From positions 1 through 36,565 of the IMG/VR virus record IMGVR_UViG_3300025093_000006: 36,565 nucleotides of DNA. The stretch is one strand, 5' to 3'. The notes under the pieces are model-generated. The model did no database searches. It was not told the DNA's origin and was given only the letters and a program-made list of their open reading frames with translations. This DNA comes from a virus. This document shows positions 1 to 8,924 of the stretch, piece after piece. How positions within the stretch are numbered: position 1 is the stretch's first letter; every line of letters starts with the position of its first letter. The translations under genes and the position numbers were made by a program.

Positions 1-127
1 AGCCCATGTCCGGGAGACGATACTTGACCTGGATTGGCATTCGTGATGTTAGAAATTGATGCTCTTTCGACTAGATTAGGAAGAAGATTAATTTTCTTTT
101 CTGCGTAGGGAGAGTTTTCATTATTTG
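1..127. repeat. Left copy of 127-bp terminal overlap (circular closure)
   Basis: These bases are identical to the last 127 bases of the window. The repeat lies inside one open reading frame that continues in frame across the join. 127 is also a common assembler k-mer length. Together this points to a circular or circularly permuted genome and not to a physical terminal repeat. The unique length is about 36,438 bp. Confidence 0.93.
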
Positions 128-2036
128 TGAAAAATTCGACATCCAGAGTTGTCGTTTGGTGCGTATCTAAGAAAAGATCTACGTAACCCAGTTGCGATTG
201 GCGACCTTCTTGCATCCAGGGATTCCAAGCAGCTGATGTGAGATCAAAAGCGATTGAGTTCGCTTTAACAGCTCTAACGGTACCACCGCTCGTATAGGCC
301 TGTGTGACGTTCTCTCCAAGAAGTTCGAATGAGTTCCCTGATTTATTGGCCACAACGAACTCACGGTTGTTTATGTCTGTTGCTCCACCCACATCAGAAA
401 TGGTGATGATATCTCCATTAGACAATCCTACGTCTCCAGTCATCGTCACAACACCGGGATTCGCAGTGGTGACATTAACGATGCTAGCTTCAAAAAGCAC
501 CTCCGCATCATCACCTCCCTGCTCTAAAACGAATATTTGACCACTACGATCTCCTCCCAAAAAGATCTCCGATCCCTCGTCATATACAAATGATGTAAGT
601 GTATCGTCGGCGAATTGATCGATTGTCTTGTCACCAAAATCCGCAATCGTCGAATCTGATGCAGCTCCCCCATAACCTAATACGTTAAGTGCAACGTCAT
701 ATTTAGAAAATGCTGAAGATTCTTCATCATAGATAAGAGCAGAATCCGCGTCATCTGATTCAACTCTCGGATAGAGCATCCACATTCGACGATTACCAAA
801 GCTTCTTTTGGAAAATACTTTCGCAAATTCCGCATCATTGATGGTTTGATCGACAAAATCCTCTATTCTTTCATCAAACCTCCGAGTTTCAACCCCATCT
901 GTTGCGGTAAGTCCTCGAATTCCAGCTGAAACCACGTAGCGATCGAATTGCTCACTACTCATTCTAGCATCACAAGCTCTAAAATCATTGATTTTATCCC
1001 AGCGAAAGGGAAGAGCTGGATCAGCAGTAGGACGAAGTGTCCATACACTATTGCTGAAATAAACAATTAATACATCTTGAACGAACTCTGCACTAATGAT
1101 ATGATCACCAGTAGGCGCATCAACGAACCCTCCCTTTCCAGCAACGTTATCATCCCATCCATCGACTATAGCAGGCCCCTGCGCTTGACTCCATCGTGCC
1201 CGTTGAGGGTAAGTATTAGCACCCTCTACAGTATGAAGAAGAAGAAGACGCTGCCTAAAAGCAAATAGCAATTTACATCCATTAATGAATGGTCCGCCGC
1301 TGCCAGCGTTTATCTGTGGACGATAGGAGGTAGTGGTCGTTCCCCCATCATAATACCTGATACCATTGAGTCCAGCTGAGTATTCTTTTCCATTAGTGAA
1401 ATATATTCTGAATAAAGGTGCTGCCGAAGATGACGCTGTAGATGCCCAATTTGCAGCCCAGATATAATCTGTATCTCCTCCATCCATAATGTCTGATGAG
1501 TCTAGAGGATCATATTCTTGGTTCGTTGTGTTATATTTACATGCCCTTTTCGTATCAAACGCCAGAACCTCTTTAACATTCGTACGATCAACATAGCGCT
1601 CCAGTCCCATTACCCTGTCTTGAGGAATTAGATATACATCACCCAAGGAGCCCCATGCTGTAAAAAGTTGGGAATCGACATTTTGCAACTCAAATGAAGT
1701 GCCACCTACGTTGGCAATCGTGTACTGATTTCCATTGAGCTCTGTTGTTCCTACTACGTTTCTGATTTCTACGATATCACCAGCAGTCAGCCCTGCCGTG
1801 CTTGTAACACTCACAACACAGGGATCAGCCAGTGTTACCCCTGTTACTTTCCAATTCGTTTGATCCTGGTGAACAACATCACCCTGCTTGGAGTAACCTT
1901 CCCGCTTCTCCACTACACCGTGGTGGATATGAGCATTAACCATTTCACCAAAGGCATCTTGTGGTAAGAGCCATGGCTCCATATCTGTATCCAGACCAGT
2001 GCCAAAAGGTGCTATGAGAAATGGTTGATAACTCAT
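1..2036 (-). CDS. Tail nozzle / tail tubular protein B-like (N-terminal 678 codons; gene wraps the window end)
   Basis: The frame opens with ATG at 2036 and stays open to base 1. Across the circular join it continues in frame to the TAG at 36126-36128, giving about 782 residues. The N-terminus (MSYQPFLIAPFGTGLDTD, then LPQDAFGEMVNAHIHHG and EKREGY) resembles the start of P22 gp10 / T7 gp12-type proteins that form the nozzle of a short tail and seal packaged DNA. Position supports this, since it follows the head-tail adaptor and portal genes. It holds three copies of a beta-rich module (about residues 63-133; about nt 265-500; and across the join) with the pattern ANPG-V....GL..GD.V.I..V.G...-NG..Y.I. 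The start overlaps the upstream stop in an ATGA. The family call rests on recalled patterns and gene order. Confidence 0.78.
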   Translation of the reverse strand, partial: MSYQPFLIAPFGTGLDTDMEPWLLPQDAFGEMVNAHIHHGVVEKREGYSKQGDVVHQDQTNWKVTGVTLADPCVVSVTSTAGLTAGDIVEIRNVVGTTELNGNQYTIANVGGTSFELQNVDSQLFTAWGSLGDVYLIPQDRVMGLERYVDRTNVKEVLAFDTKRACKYNTTNQEYDPLDSSDIMDGGDTDYIWAANWASTASSSAAPLFRIYFTNGKEYSAGLNGIRYYDGGTTTTSYRPQINAGSGGPFINGCKLLFAFRQRLLLLHTVEGANTYPQRARWSQAQGPAIVDGWDDNVAGKGGFVDAPTGDHIISAEFVQDVLIVYFSNSVWTLRPTADPALPFRWDKINDFRACDARMSSEQFDRYVVSAGIRGLTATDGVETRRFDERIEDFVDQTINDAEFAKVFSKRSFGNRRMWMLYPRVESDDADSALIYDEESSAFSKYDVALNVLGYGGAASDSTIADFGDKTIDQFADDTLTSFVYDEGSEIFLGGDRSGQIFVLEQGGDDAEVLFEASIVNVTTANPGVVTMTGDVGLSNGDIITISDVGGATDINNREFVVANKSGNSFELLGENVTQAYTSGGTVRAVKANSIAFDLTSAAWNPWMQEGRQSQLGYVDLFLDTHQTTTLDVEFFTNNENSPYAEKKINLLPNLVERASISNITNANPGQVSSPGHG

Positions 2037-2689
2037 GCCGGAAATGCTCCTATGACCATCACAGTGAATGGTTGTTCAATTCTTGTGGCATTTTGATTTG
2101 CCTGGCGCAATAAAAAATCATTCACTGTTTTGTCGGAATAATTGATCGTATGTGGATTACCTTGGACATTTTCTATTGTTGCTACCACTCCATAATTAGC
2201 ATTGGTCACAGCAGCTCCAAATGTCATTGTGTATACTCCACCGGCTAACGCTGCCGTAATATTCCCAGAACTAGCCACGACTGTTCCTGCTGCGTTGACT
2301 GTAGCCCAGTGCGTTATGAAATTATTCTCATTATAAGTTGTCGTTCCATCAAAACTTATGGAGTTCGCTTCATAATCGACATCTGTCGCTCCAATTTTCC
2401 CATCACTGGTCAATTGAATCTCTTGAGCTGGGTCTTGTGAATCTTGGAAGAAAAGCTCGTTATTTGATCCATCGTCGCGACAATAGAGCATTCCTACGTC
2501 ATCAATACGAGCCGGGGTATTTGCCCCTCCAATGGTGCTTCTGTCCAGAAGATGAATCACCCATTGGTTGAGAGCATTTGCCTTAACAGCTGTATCATTT
2601 TGCTCAATCTCAAGCCAATTTGCCCGAATTACCGTACCGAGCTCTCTGATCTTTTCATTGTTACCAGGTTTGTCTTTATCCCACGCCAT
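2033..2689 (-). CDS. Virion structural protein, fibre- or knob-like (218 aa)
   Basis: It starts at ATG 2689 behind a perfect Shine-Dalgarno (TAGGAGGCAAA-ATG) and ends in an ATGA overlap with the nozzle gene. The N-terminus (MAWDKDKPGNNEKIRELGTV, then IRANWLEIEQND) resembles a short helical motif seen at the start of many phage fibre or head-decoration proteins. The second half is Thr/Ala/Gly/Asn-rich and predicted beta-rich, ending in a YGVVATIE...FTVMVIGAF stretch like a tail-fibre knob. It lies between the adaptor and the nozzle, so it is probably a minor virion protein translated with them. The exact role is unknown. Confidence 0.65.
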   Translation of the reverse strand: MAWDKDKPGNNEKIRELGTVIRANWLEIEQNDTAVKANALNQWVIHLLDRSTIGGANTPARIDDVGMLYCRDDGSNNELFFQDSQDPAQEIQLTSDGKIGATDVDYEANSISFDGTTTYNENNFITHWATVNAAGTVVASSGNITAALAGGVYTMTFGAAVTNANYGVVATIENVQGNPHTINYSDKTVNDFLLRQANQNATRIEQPFTVMVIGAFPA

Positions 2690-2697
2690 TTTGCCTC

Positions 2698-3603
2698 CTA
2701 AAACATTGGCAACGCACGGGAGGATTCGAGGTCAACGTGCGTACGTGTCAAAATGTAGTTAATTTGTTCTTTATAGAGTGCAGTAAGCTCACCGTATCTA
2801 TCCATTTCACCAAAATCGCTAGCAATACGTCGAGCAGCTCCAAACGCTATGGCCGCGCCCCATTCTTCTTCTAATGGTTTATCATCAGGGAGTGTGAAAG
2901 ACGTCTTATTAGCTCCTGTGGCCGGCTTTACATAAAGCAATGACCATGCCTTGATACGGAATCTGTAAGCTCGATCAGGAATGGGAAAGAATTTAAATTC
3001 GTTATCAAACATCAAAACAGCAACAGGCGTTCCTGCCGTATACTGAATGAAGCTTGCTTGAATTACCTGTCCGTTAGCTGGTGCGGCATTAAATGTGACG
3101 GATATAGCGCCAGTAGTGTAATTTACCGTCCCAGATCCGCCGGCATTTCCAGTCAAAACACCTGCTCCATCATCTGAAAAGACTTCTACAGTATCATCGA
3201 CAACTACTGATCCTGCTGAAATTGGTACATTGTTGGTATAGGTATTAGCAAACCCAGTAGTCGCCCCATCACCCGTCCATGTAGAAAAGCGCGATACATT
3301 CTCAGGATTCTCACTGAAGAACTTGTCTGGGTCTTGATAAAACTCCAACTCCCGACGGTCTAGAGTAGCCGCCGGGACGAAGTTAGTATAATCAGATGGA
3401 AAAGCATAATCTTGAGTGTCTGCCGTCGTGTTAAACTCATGGAGAGTATAATTCCGATTTAACTTGACTTCAGCTGGGAACTCGAACTGAAAATACTTAT
3501 TTATGTAATCATCCAGTTGCTGATTACTCAACTCAGCGACTGAGAGTCTACCGCTAAGCTGTCTAGTTTTGGTTCGTATTTCAGATAGATTCCACTCTGC
3601 CAT
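2698..3603 (-). CDS. Head-tail adaptor / tail tubular protein A-like (301 aa)
   Basis: The N-terminal ~60 residues (LSEIRTKTRQLSGRLSVAEL, then QLDDYINKYFQFEFPAE) match the helical opening of P22 gp4 / T7 gp11-type proteins that dock on the portal and receive the nozzle. The C-terminal helices (EEWGAAIAFGAARRIASDFG ... LYKEQINYILTRTHVD) also fit. Between them, about residues 105-190, sits a beta-rich insert with GDGATTGF and GTVNYTTGAISVTF, a module often inserted in phage structural proteins. SD is AGGA six bases before ATG 3603. The stop lies just before the SD of the next gene, in line with translation as one late unit. Confidence 0.7.
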   Translation of the reverse strand: MAEWNLSEIRTKTRQLSGRLSVAELSNQQLDDYINKYFQFEFPAEVKLNRNYTLHEFNTTADTQDYAFPSDYTNFVPAATLDRRELEFYQDPDKFFSENPENVSRFSTWTGDGATTGFANTYTNNVPISAGSVVVDDTVEVFSDDGAGVLTGNAGGSGTVNYTTGAISVTFNAAPANGQVIQASFIQYTAGTPVAVLMFDNEFKFFPIPDRAYRFRIKAWSLLYVKPATGANKTSFTLPDDKPLEEEWGAAIAFGAARRIASDFGEMDRYGELTALYKEQINYILTRTHVDLESSRALPMF

Positions 3604-3617
3604 CGGTCATCCTATTA

Positions 3618-3938
3618 TTATTCGAATATTTGTCGGCACTGAAAACGCGACTTATATCCCTCTAGTTTCTTCTGCATTACGCCTCTTCCATCCGGTTGAT
3701 AACCCCAAATTGGAACCTGGCGTGATTCGAGATGCTGGATAACCTCTCGTGGATAAGTGTATTTACCACCATGGAGCATTGTGTATGTTTCCGTTTTGTT
3801 CGTCGATCCAAACGAGAACTTCACGGGTACACCTGGCTCCTCGAGGTTGAAAAACTCAAAAGTTATCGGTTCTTTGAGCCATTCCCTCTGGCGATCTTTT
3901 TTGTCCTTTTGGACATTTGGTGCTTCTTTTGTAGTCAT
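3618..3938 (-). CDS. Hypothetical late protein (106 aa)
   Basis: A GGAGTAATA-ATG start signal precedes the frame at 3938. The protein is charged and soluble, with a Lys/Glu-rich N-terminus followed by a short beta-rich part (PITFEFFNLEEPGVPVKFSF) and HGGKYTYPREVIQHLESRQV. No enzymatic motif or membrane segment is visible. It sits between a capsid-associated gene and the adaptor gene, where podoviruses often carry small conserved proteins of unknown function. I assign no function. Confidence 0.6.
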   Translation of the reverse strand: MTTKEAPNVQKDKKDRQREWLKEPITFEFFNLEEPGVPVKFSFGSTNKTETYTMLHGGKYTYPREVIQHLESRQVPIWGYQPDGRGVMQKKLEGYKSRFQCRQIFE

Positions 3939-3956
3939 TATTACTCCATGTGTAAT

Positions 3957-3988
3957 AAAGGGCCTGGAATTTATCCAGACCCCTTTTT
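3957..3988. terminator. Hairpin between capsid block and tail block
   Basis: An inverted repeat (arms 3957-3967 and 3975-3986, loop about 7 nt, one bulged G and one G-T pair) lies just downstream of the 197-aa capsid-associated gene. On the minus strand it is followed by TTTATTAC. On the plus strand it ends in CCCTTTTTG, which is the better terminator shape. It may attenuate transcription after the highly expressed capsid genes. Strength is unknown. Confidence 0.45.
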
Positions 3989-3990
3989 GA

Positions 3991-4584
3991 TTAAGTTACC
4001 GATTCCTTGCCTCGGCAAACCATAACCATGACAGCGCTGTTAGCACCGACCGGAGTCGTTCCAACAGTGATGCCACGACGTGCAAGGTTCTCAATAGGAA
4101 TAGCTACCCCATCAGTATCGCTTACACGAGTTACCTTACCACCGCTGACATATGCGCTAGACGAAAGTGTGCTTTCATTTAACGTAATGGTCGTTGCGGT
4201 GATAGAGGCAATTGTATAGTCAGCATTCAGGCTCGTTGCCGAACCATCATCAGCTACATTCTCCACCTTGATTGTGTCACCAGCGGCAAAGCCATAAAGG
4301 GCTGTGTCGTCAACAGTGATTACACCAGGGTTAGCGACTGTAAATCCACTAATAGAAGCTGCATAGTTAGAACTTTCAGATAGAGGCGTAAAGCCGTTTG
4401 TCGTTGCATACGTTCCTGCGTCAACATCAAGAACAGCAGCGTCAGCCATCTGATCGTTCCAATACCATGAACCACCATTTGTGGTATCTACAGTTGTGAC
4501 TTCTGCCACTTCAAATCCTACATCCTGATCCCTAGCTACAGCAGAAGCTGCGTTGGTCCAGGTAAACGTTCTTACTTGTGCCAT
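3991..4584 (-). CDS. Capsid-associated / decoration protein candidate (197 aa)
   Basis: It begins at ATG 4584 after a perfect AGGAGG with a 7-base spacer, the strongest start signal in the late region, suggesting high expression. It is directly downstream of the major capsid gene. The sequence is Thr/Ala/Val/Asp-rich and beta-predicted. Residues ~78-155 carry the module also present three times in the nozzle (FTVANPGVITVDD ... GFAAGDTIKVENV ... SGGKVTRVS), reminiscent of FCCH-type domains annotated in phage proteins. Position and expression suggest a head decoration or similar virion protein; this is inference. Confidence 0.62.
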   Translation of the reverse strand: MAQVRTFTWTNAASAVARDQDVGFEVAEVTTVDTTNGGSWYWNDQMADAAVLDVDAGTYATTNGFTPLSESSNYAASISGFTVANPGVITVDDTALYGFAAGDTIKVENVADDGSATSLNADYTIASITATTITLNESTLSSSAYVSGGKVTRVSDTDGVAIPIENLARRGITVGTTPVGANSAVMVMVCRGKESVT

Positions 4585-4599
4585 TTTTCAACCTCCTTC

Positions 4600-5541
4600 T
4601 TAGCTATGAGTTGCTTGTAGATTCAACATGAACGCATCATTCAAGATACGGCTAACGAATGGGTGTTGCCAACCAACGGTGCCTCTCTGATGCAATGGAT
4701 CGGCAGAACCGGCAGAACCAAGAGGTTCCACATAGAACTCCCCACTCTCGGAGCCAAGATGCACTACAGCGTAGGCCTCTTTACCGATGATGAAGTTGTC
4801 ATACACAGCTGGACTTGCAGCTGATACGCTTCCAACTGATGTGTAAAGCCAGCGAATGTTACCCGTTGTTCCCCATTCTGCTTCTAGAACAGATTGTTGG
4901 TTCGGATATTGTGAGCTGTGCACAAAGTTCGATACAGCTTCTAGGTCATCTAGAAGAGCAGTATCAATATATGCCCAGAATGCTGGTCTTACCGGGGCTG
5001 TACCGAAGGCATCACGGCCAACTACCACTTCGCTGATCATCTCGGCGTCGTTTCCGAGCAAAGTGAATACAGCGGAATCGAGGTCAGCTTTTGTTAGCTC
5101 CGTTGGAGTGTTTCCGTTAACACCATTCGAGCAAGCTACAGTCGAAGCTGTGGATGCAAGCACGTCTCGTGTTACTTCATCAATTGTTTGACCAAGGTTT
5201 TGTGCCAAAAGACGTGCTGCCTCATTGAGGACGCGGTCTTCGACTGTGAGTTCTACTTGGTTCGTGATGGTCACGAAGTTACCGTAGAAATCAACGCGAG
5301 CCTTGATGTCAGTAGCAGAAAGAGCAGCTCCAGGAGGAGTTACGCCATCTACTAGCGGGACAGGAACAGTATTCATTCTGGCATAGCGCCGGAATACAAT
5401 CGTGTCACCTTCCTTTTCGGGTAGAACGCGCTTCTGCGCGAACTTTGTGTGGATCAGTTGCGGGTATGCCGTCATGAGCAAAAGACGATCATAGTATTCC
5501 CGTACTGCTGGCGGCAATGCTGCTACATCTGTAATAGCCAT
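4600..5541 (-). CDS. Major capsid protein, N4-gp56 family (313 aa)
   Basis: This is the HK97-fold coat protein that builds the procapsid. Supporting stretches are AVREYYDRLLLMTAYPQLIH near the N-terminus, a VLPEKEGDTIVFRRYARM strand, and GVTPPGAALSATDIKARVDF then YGNFVTITNQVELTVEDRVL, all characteristic of the N4-gp56 capsid family as I know it. The C-terminal part has VSRILNDAFMLNLQ. Length (~310-340 aa) is normal for the family. SD AAAGGA lies 8 bases before the ATG. It lies directly after the scaffold gene and before the decoration candidate, the classic head-gene order. Confidence 0.85.
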   Translation of the reverse strand: MAITDVAALPPAVREYYDRLLLMTAYPQLIHTKFAQKRVLPEKEGDTIVFRRYARMNTVPVPLVDGVTPPGAALSATDIKARVDFYGNFVTITNQVELTVEDRVLNEAARLLAQNLGQTIDEVTRDVLASTASTVACSNGVNGNTPTELTKADLDSAVFTLLGNDAEMISEVVVGRDAFGTAPVRPAFWAYIDTALLDDLEAVSNFVHSSQYPNQQSVLEAEWGTTGNIRWLYTSVGSVSAASPAVYDNFIIGKEAYAVVHLGSESGEFYVEPLGSAGSADPLHQRGTVGWQHPFVSRILNDAFMLNLQATHS

Positions 5542-5565
5542 ATTTGCTTTCCTTTAGTTCAGGGT

Positions 5566-6237
5566 TTAAAAATGACCCAGATTTTTATTCGCAAACTTCC
5601 TAAAGTCCTCATCCGACATGTTCTTGATATTACTCACTGCCGACTGAGGTGACGTACTGCCAACAGCTGACAAATTCCCGGCTCTCTGGCCATTGTCAAT
5701 GATTCGCTGTGCTTCAGTAGACTTTTTAGCCTCATGTGTAGCTCCTCTATAAGAGTCACTATTTTTCGCTAAGTAATATGCTAGTTCATAACGGTTGGGA
5801 TCGTTCTGAAGAGTGTTTTTTAATGCTGGGTTCTTCTGGACTACTTCGGGGAGATACTTTGTAACAACCTCGTTATAGTCACTATACTTCTGTTGAACAC
5901 GTAGCTCTTCAACACTGGTCTGATAGTTCTGTTGGATTCTATCCATGAATCTCTTGGCTTCTCCAACAGTCAAAACATCGTCATCAGACAAACCATTCAT
6001 CTCATCTTGCTGTGGAGCAGCTTGCTGAGTAGTTTGATTTGCCTGCATCAGAGATACATGATCTTGAAGCATTTTCATTTGCTCTTGAAGCTGTTGACGT
6101 TCTCGCCTCTCTGCTTGTAAAGCCGTAACCGGAACCATTTCCGGTGTGTGCTCAGCTTGAGGCTGTTCCTGTACAACTGCTTCCGGTTCGGCGGCAACCG
6201 CAACTGTCTCGCCCGTTTCTGCTACTGGATTTTCCAT
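5566..6237 (-). CDS. Scaffolding protein (223 aa)
   Basis: The protein is acidic and Glu/Gln/Ala-rich, with a low-complexity N-terminus (MENPVAETGETVAVAAEPEA), a predicted coiled coil at about residues 40-68 (ALQAERRERQQLQEQMKMLQ) and a Gln-rich linker. The C-terminal helical part ends in DEDFRKFANKNLGHF. Composition, length and position immediately upstream of the major capsid gene are those of an internal scaffold that directs procapsid assembly. SD AAAGGA precedes ATG 6237. The call rests on composition and synteny. Confidence 0.72.
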   Translation of the reverse strand: MENPVAETGETVAVAAEPEAVVQEQPQAEHTPEMVPVTALQAERRERQQLQEQMKMLQDHVSLMQANQTTQQAAPQQDEMNGLSDDDVLTVGEAKRFMDRIQQNYQTSVEELRVQQKYSDYNEVVTKYLPEVVQKNPALKNTLQNDPNRYELAYYLAKNSDSYRGATHEAKKSTEAQRIIDNGQRAGNLSAVGSTSPQSAVSNIKNMSDEDFRKFANKNLGHF

Positions 6238-6272
6238 GTGTAGTTTTCCTTTACGCCCTTAAGATGGCGGCT

Positions 6273-6647
6273 CTATATTGTGTTGTAAGCATACGCACCG
6301 GCAATATCACGACGCCCCCTCTGGACTGTTGGTGTATCCACTAGGCCCAAATGTGGTGCAAGTCGCTCTTCGTCGATAGGCATGTCATGTACGTTAATTT
6401 TATGATCTACGATGTCCCCGTCTTTCACCTCTAGGATGATCGTGCCAAGCAATGGCTTCGGGCGCTTGTCATAATCCTTGATCAAACGAATCAGGACGTA
6501 CTCTCCTGTATCCATTCTCACTTTGGCCGGTCTGTGGTGAATGACAATCCAGTAATGACCTTTAGGTCTGCGATTCAGAATGTCTTGGACAGCCTGATCA
6601 TCAGCCTTCATCATTTCCTGTGTTGTCTCTCCTAACTCTTGTACCAT
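6273..6647 (-). CDS. Hypothetical protein between portal and scaffold (124 aa)
   Basis: Start ATG 6647 has AAAGG six bases upstream. The N-terminus is helical and acidic. The remainder looks like a compact beta-rich domain (GHYWIVIHHRPAKVRMDTGE, then YVLIRLIKDY and LLGTIILEVKDGDIVDHKIN). No catalytic motif is seen. Its place between portal and scaffold suggests a minor head-assembly role, but I do not recognise the family. Confidence 0.6.
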   Translation of the reverse strand: MVQELGETTQEMMKADDQAVQDILNRRPKGHYWIVIHHRPAKVRMDTGEYVLIRLIKDYDKRPKPLLGTIILEVKDGDIVDHKINVHDMPIDEERLAPHLGLVDTPTVQRGRRDIAGAYAYNTI

Positions 6648-6663
6648 TACTAACCTTTATGAA

Positions 6664-6834
6664 TTAGTACTTATATTCATGTGCTTTCTCTGGATAGCCT
6701 TTGCGCTCCATCTTGGACCTTTGCATACGGCCCATATCAAATTTCTGGGCATCCGCTTTAATAGCAGATGTATTGCCATGATTCTTCATGACCTTCCCTG
6801 CTTTAGCGCCCATCATTTTTTTATAGTCCTTCAT
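6664..6834 (-). CDS. Small basic protein downstream of portal (56 aa)
   Basis: This short frame has a perfect start signal (AGGAGG, six bases, ATG at 6834) located inside the end of the portal gene, and it overlaps that gene by 14 nt. The product is strongly basic (MKDYKKMMGAKAGKVMKNHG ... AQKFDMGRMQRSKMERKGYP ... HEYKY). It is similar in size and charge to small proteins encoded next to portal genes in many podoviruses. Function is unknown; DNA binding or head assembly is possible. The SD makes it very likely to be real. Confidence 0.72.
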   Translation of the reverse strand: MKDYKKMMGAKAGKVMKNHGNTSAIKADAQKFDMGRMQRSKMERKGYPEKAHEYKY

Positions 6835-8881
6835 CTAGGACCTCCTGTTGGGTTTGGTTAAGTGCCCCTGATTGCGGACTTCCCGCAACGGCGGCAGAAA
6901 TCGTGACATCATCAGCCTTAATTTGCTCTTCTTCGAGTCTATTCTTCTCGCGAAGTAAAGCCGCTAATGCAAGTTCTTCCTTGGCAGTTCTTACATCAAT
7001 TTCATCAAGTTCTTTAATAGCCCTAGCCTGATCGAGAACAGCCTGCGTTCTATTTTGAATCGCTTCCGATGCTCTTTCATCTTCTAGACCAAGGTTTGCA
7101 ACTGAACGTGTAAAGCGCTCTTTTGCTCCAGCAACCTGTTGAAGTGATTGAGATTGCGCAAGTTGCATTTGTGCCTGAAGAAGTGCTTGTTGTTGCTGTT
7201 CAGCCTGCTGAGCTGCTTGCTGCTGCTGTTTCTGGAACTCTTCCATGTCCTCGTTGTACTCGGACTTACCCTGAATTGGTGCGATCTTGGCAAGGAACCC
7301 AGGAGGCATTGGCTCGCCAAGCTGCTTAATATCGACCATTTGACGGAAGAAGACTTGACGCTGCGTATCAGTAAGAAGACCTTCTTGGACAACACAGTCA
7401 TATTTGGTGAATTCCTTATTTTGGAATTCTGGCGTTGGCTCTTCATTAATGATTCGTTGGACCTTCTCCGGCGTCCATCCTTGAATGAGCTTGAGTGCTA
7501 AGCTTGACATGTGCTTCTGAGATACCCTAAGGTTATCAAATACATCCTGAAGATTAGTAATAGCAGCGCCTTGACGGAGCATGGCAAGAATGCCACTTTC
7601 ATTACCTGATTCCATTTGGCCAAATGCAGCATCATTAACACCGGCAATTTCCTTAATATCGGCATCGAATTGTTGCTGGAGTTGAAACATTGAGGGGGGA
7701 ATCTGAGCGGGCTGAATCTTTTCAATAGCCCCTGGCGCTGCGTCTTGATTTCTCCAGACAACCTTTCCTTGCGAAGCTTGGAAAAGAGAACGAGGATTTA
7801 CAACAGCGCCTTCTGTAGCTATCCATCCGGAGTTAATTTGGCTATCGAGCAAATCAATCATTTGTGAGCGACGGCGATTCGCCTCTCGCTGAGGATCCCT
7901 CATACAACGAATAAGGGACTGAACTTTCAGCCCCCATTGATCGCTTTCCGGTTCCCAAATTGCTGTATATGGGACGAAGGGATACTCGTCTAGCCCATAT
8001 GGATTCTCTTCCGTTCGCATCACTTGGTCATTTACGATAATATGCATCTCGATATATCGCTTTTGCCTGGAAGAGAGCTCGAAGTTGGGGTTGATTGCTT
8101 TGAGTTGCTGAAAGAGAGCTTTGTCGCCTTCCCAATCGCGATGCTGACCTGTTTCCATATCAACGAGTATGGGCTGGGACTTCCAACGCTGCATATAGAA
8201 CTCATTGTATGCCATGAGGTCTTGCCCGTTGGGCTGGCGCTGGTAAGGAAGCCACGTAAACTTGTCATCGCGCTCCCATCCAATACGATGTAAAGCATGA
8301 ACTTCCTCTTCTTGGCCAGGCAAAAGAGACGCTACGATATCAACACCGATATATTTTCGCCTTAGAATATATGAGCAATCTGAAAGGTCAAGCTTTGTAA
8401 GGTAGGGGTCTAGGATAAAGCCGTTCCATGGCTCGCGACTAAAGCGTATATCTCCATTGACAGGATCATCCCGATAATCCAACCAAACCGAAGCAAGATT
8501 CCAACCCGTTTTAACCGCCCCAGCAAAGCAATCACTAATTGTTTGGTAACCATCACCATAGTTCATCACGTGCATTAAACACTGGGAAAGCTGGTCGGCA
8601 GTTTTCTGATCGGAACTTTCAACAGGTGTTACCATAGAAGACAAGCGATGCTGTCTTTGGTAACCCGTGATCATGTTAATTACAGGGCGGATGCGGTTGA
8701 AAACGAAGGTATTTCGACCTTCAGCAAACAGAGCTTTCTTTTCGTTCTCATCCCACTGGTCACCCAGATAGAAGCGCAAATCCCTATCAGCTTCAGGAAA
8801 GTACGGATCCCAAGCGGAGTACGCCTCACTGTAGTATTCATCGAAAGCCTGGATAATGCCTAAATCTGTGTTATATACCAT
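6821..8881 (-). CDS. Portal protein, P22-like (686 aa)
   Basis: This would form the dodecameric vertex through which DNA enters and leaves. The N-terminal part (WDPYFPEADRDLRFYLGDQW, then NRIRPVINMITGYQRQHRLS) is typical of the P22-type portal family, as are RSQMIDLLDSQINSGWIATE and PAQIPPSMFQLQQQFDADIK, IAGVNDAAFGQ in the middle. Length (~690-720) is normal. The last ~150 residues are Gln/Ala-rich and coiled coil, as expected for the barrel. It follows the large terminase after a 97-bp gap and overlaps the small basic gene downstream. Confidence 0.88.
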   Translation of the reverse strand: MVYNTDLGIIQAFDEYYSEAYSAWDPYFPEADRDLRFYLGDQWDENEKKALFAEGRNTFVFNRIRPVINMITGYQRQHRLSSMVTPVESSDQKTADQLSQCLMHVMNYGDGYQTISDCFAGAVKTGWNLASVWLDYRDDPVNGDIRFSREPWNGFILDPYLTKLDLSDCSYILRRKYIGVDIVASLLPGQEEEVHALHRIGWERDDKFTWLPYQRQPNGQDLMAYNEFYMQRWKSQPILVDMETGQHRDWEGDKALFQQLKAINPNFELSSRQKRYIEMHIIVNDQVMRTEENPYGLDEYPFVPYTAIWEPESDQWGLKVQSLIRCMRDPQREANRRRSQMIDLLDSQINSGWIATEGAVVNPRSLFQASQGKVVWRNQDAAPGAIEKIQPAQIPPSMFQLQQQFDADIKEIAGVNDAAFGQMESGNESGILAMLRQGAAITNLQDVFDNLRVSQKHMSSLALKLIQGWTPEKVQRIINEEPTPEFQNKEFTKYDCVVQEGLLTDTQRQVFFRQMVDIKQLGEPMPPGFLAKIAPIQGKSEYNEDMEEFQKQQQQAAQQAEQQQQALLQAQMQLAQSQSLQQVAGAKERFTRSVANLGLEDERASEAIQNRTQAVLDQARAIKELDEIDVRTAKEELALAALLREKNRLEEEQIKADDVTISAAVAGSPQSGALNQTQQEVLDEGL

Positions 8882-8924
8882 CGCATCCCATTCCTGATGA
8901 CCAATCCTGCGTCCTGATCTAATT

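Noticed and set aside
1-127. Physical direct terminal repeat as in T7
   Set aside because: The repeat lies within a continuous coding frame and equals a common assembler k-mer length, so an assembly overlap of a circular map is more likely.
7084-8298. Several 68-120-aa frames on both strands inside the portal gene
   Set aside because: They are alternative-frame shadows of a clearly recognised portal protein, with low-complexity products.
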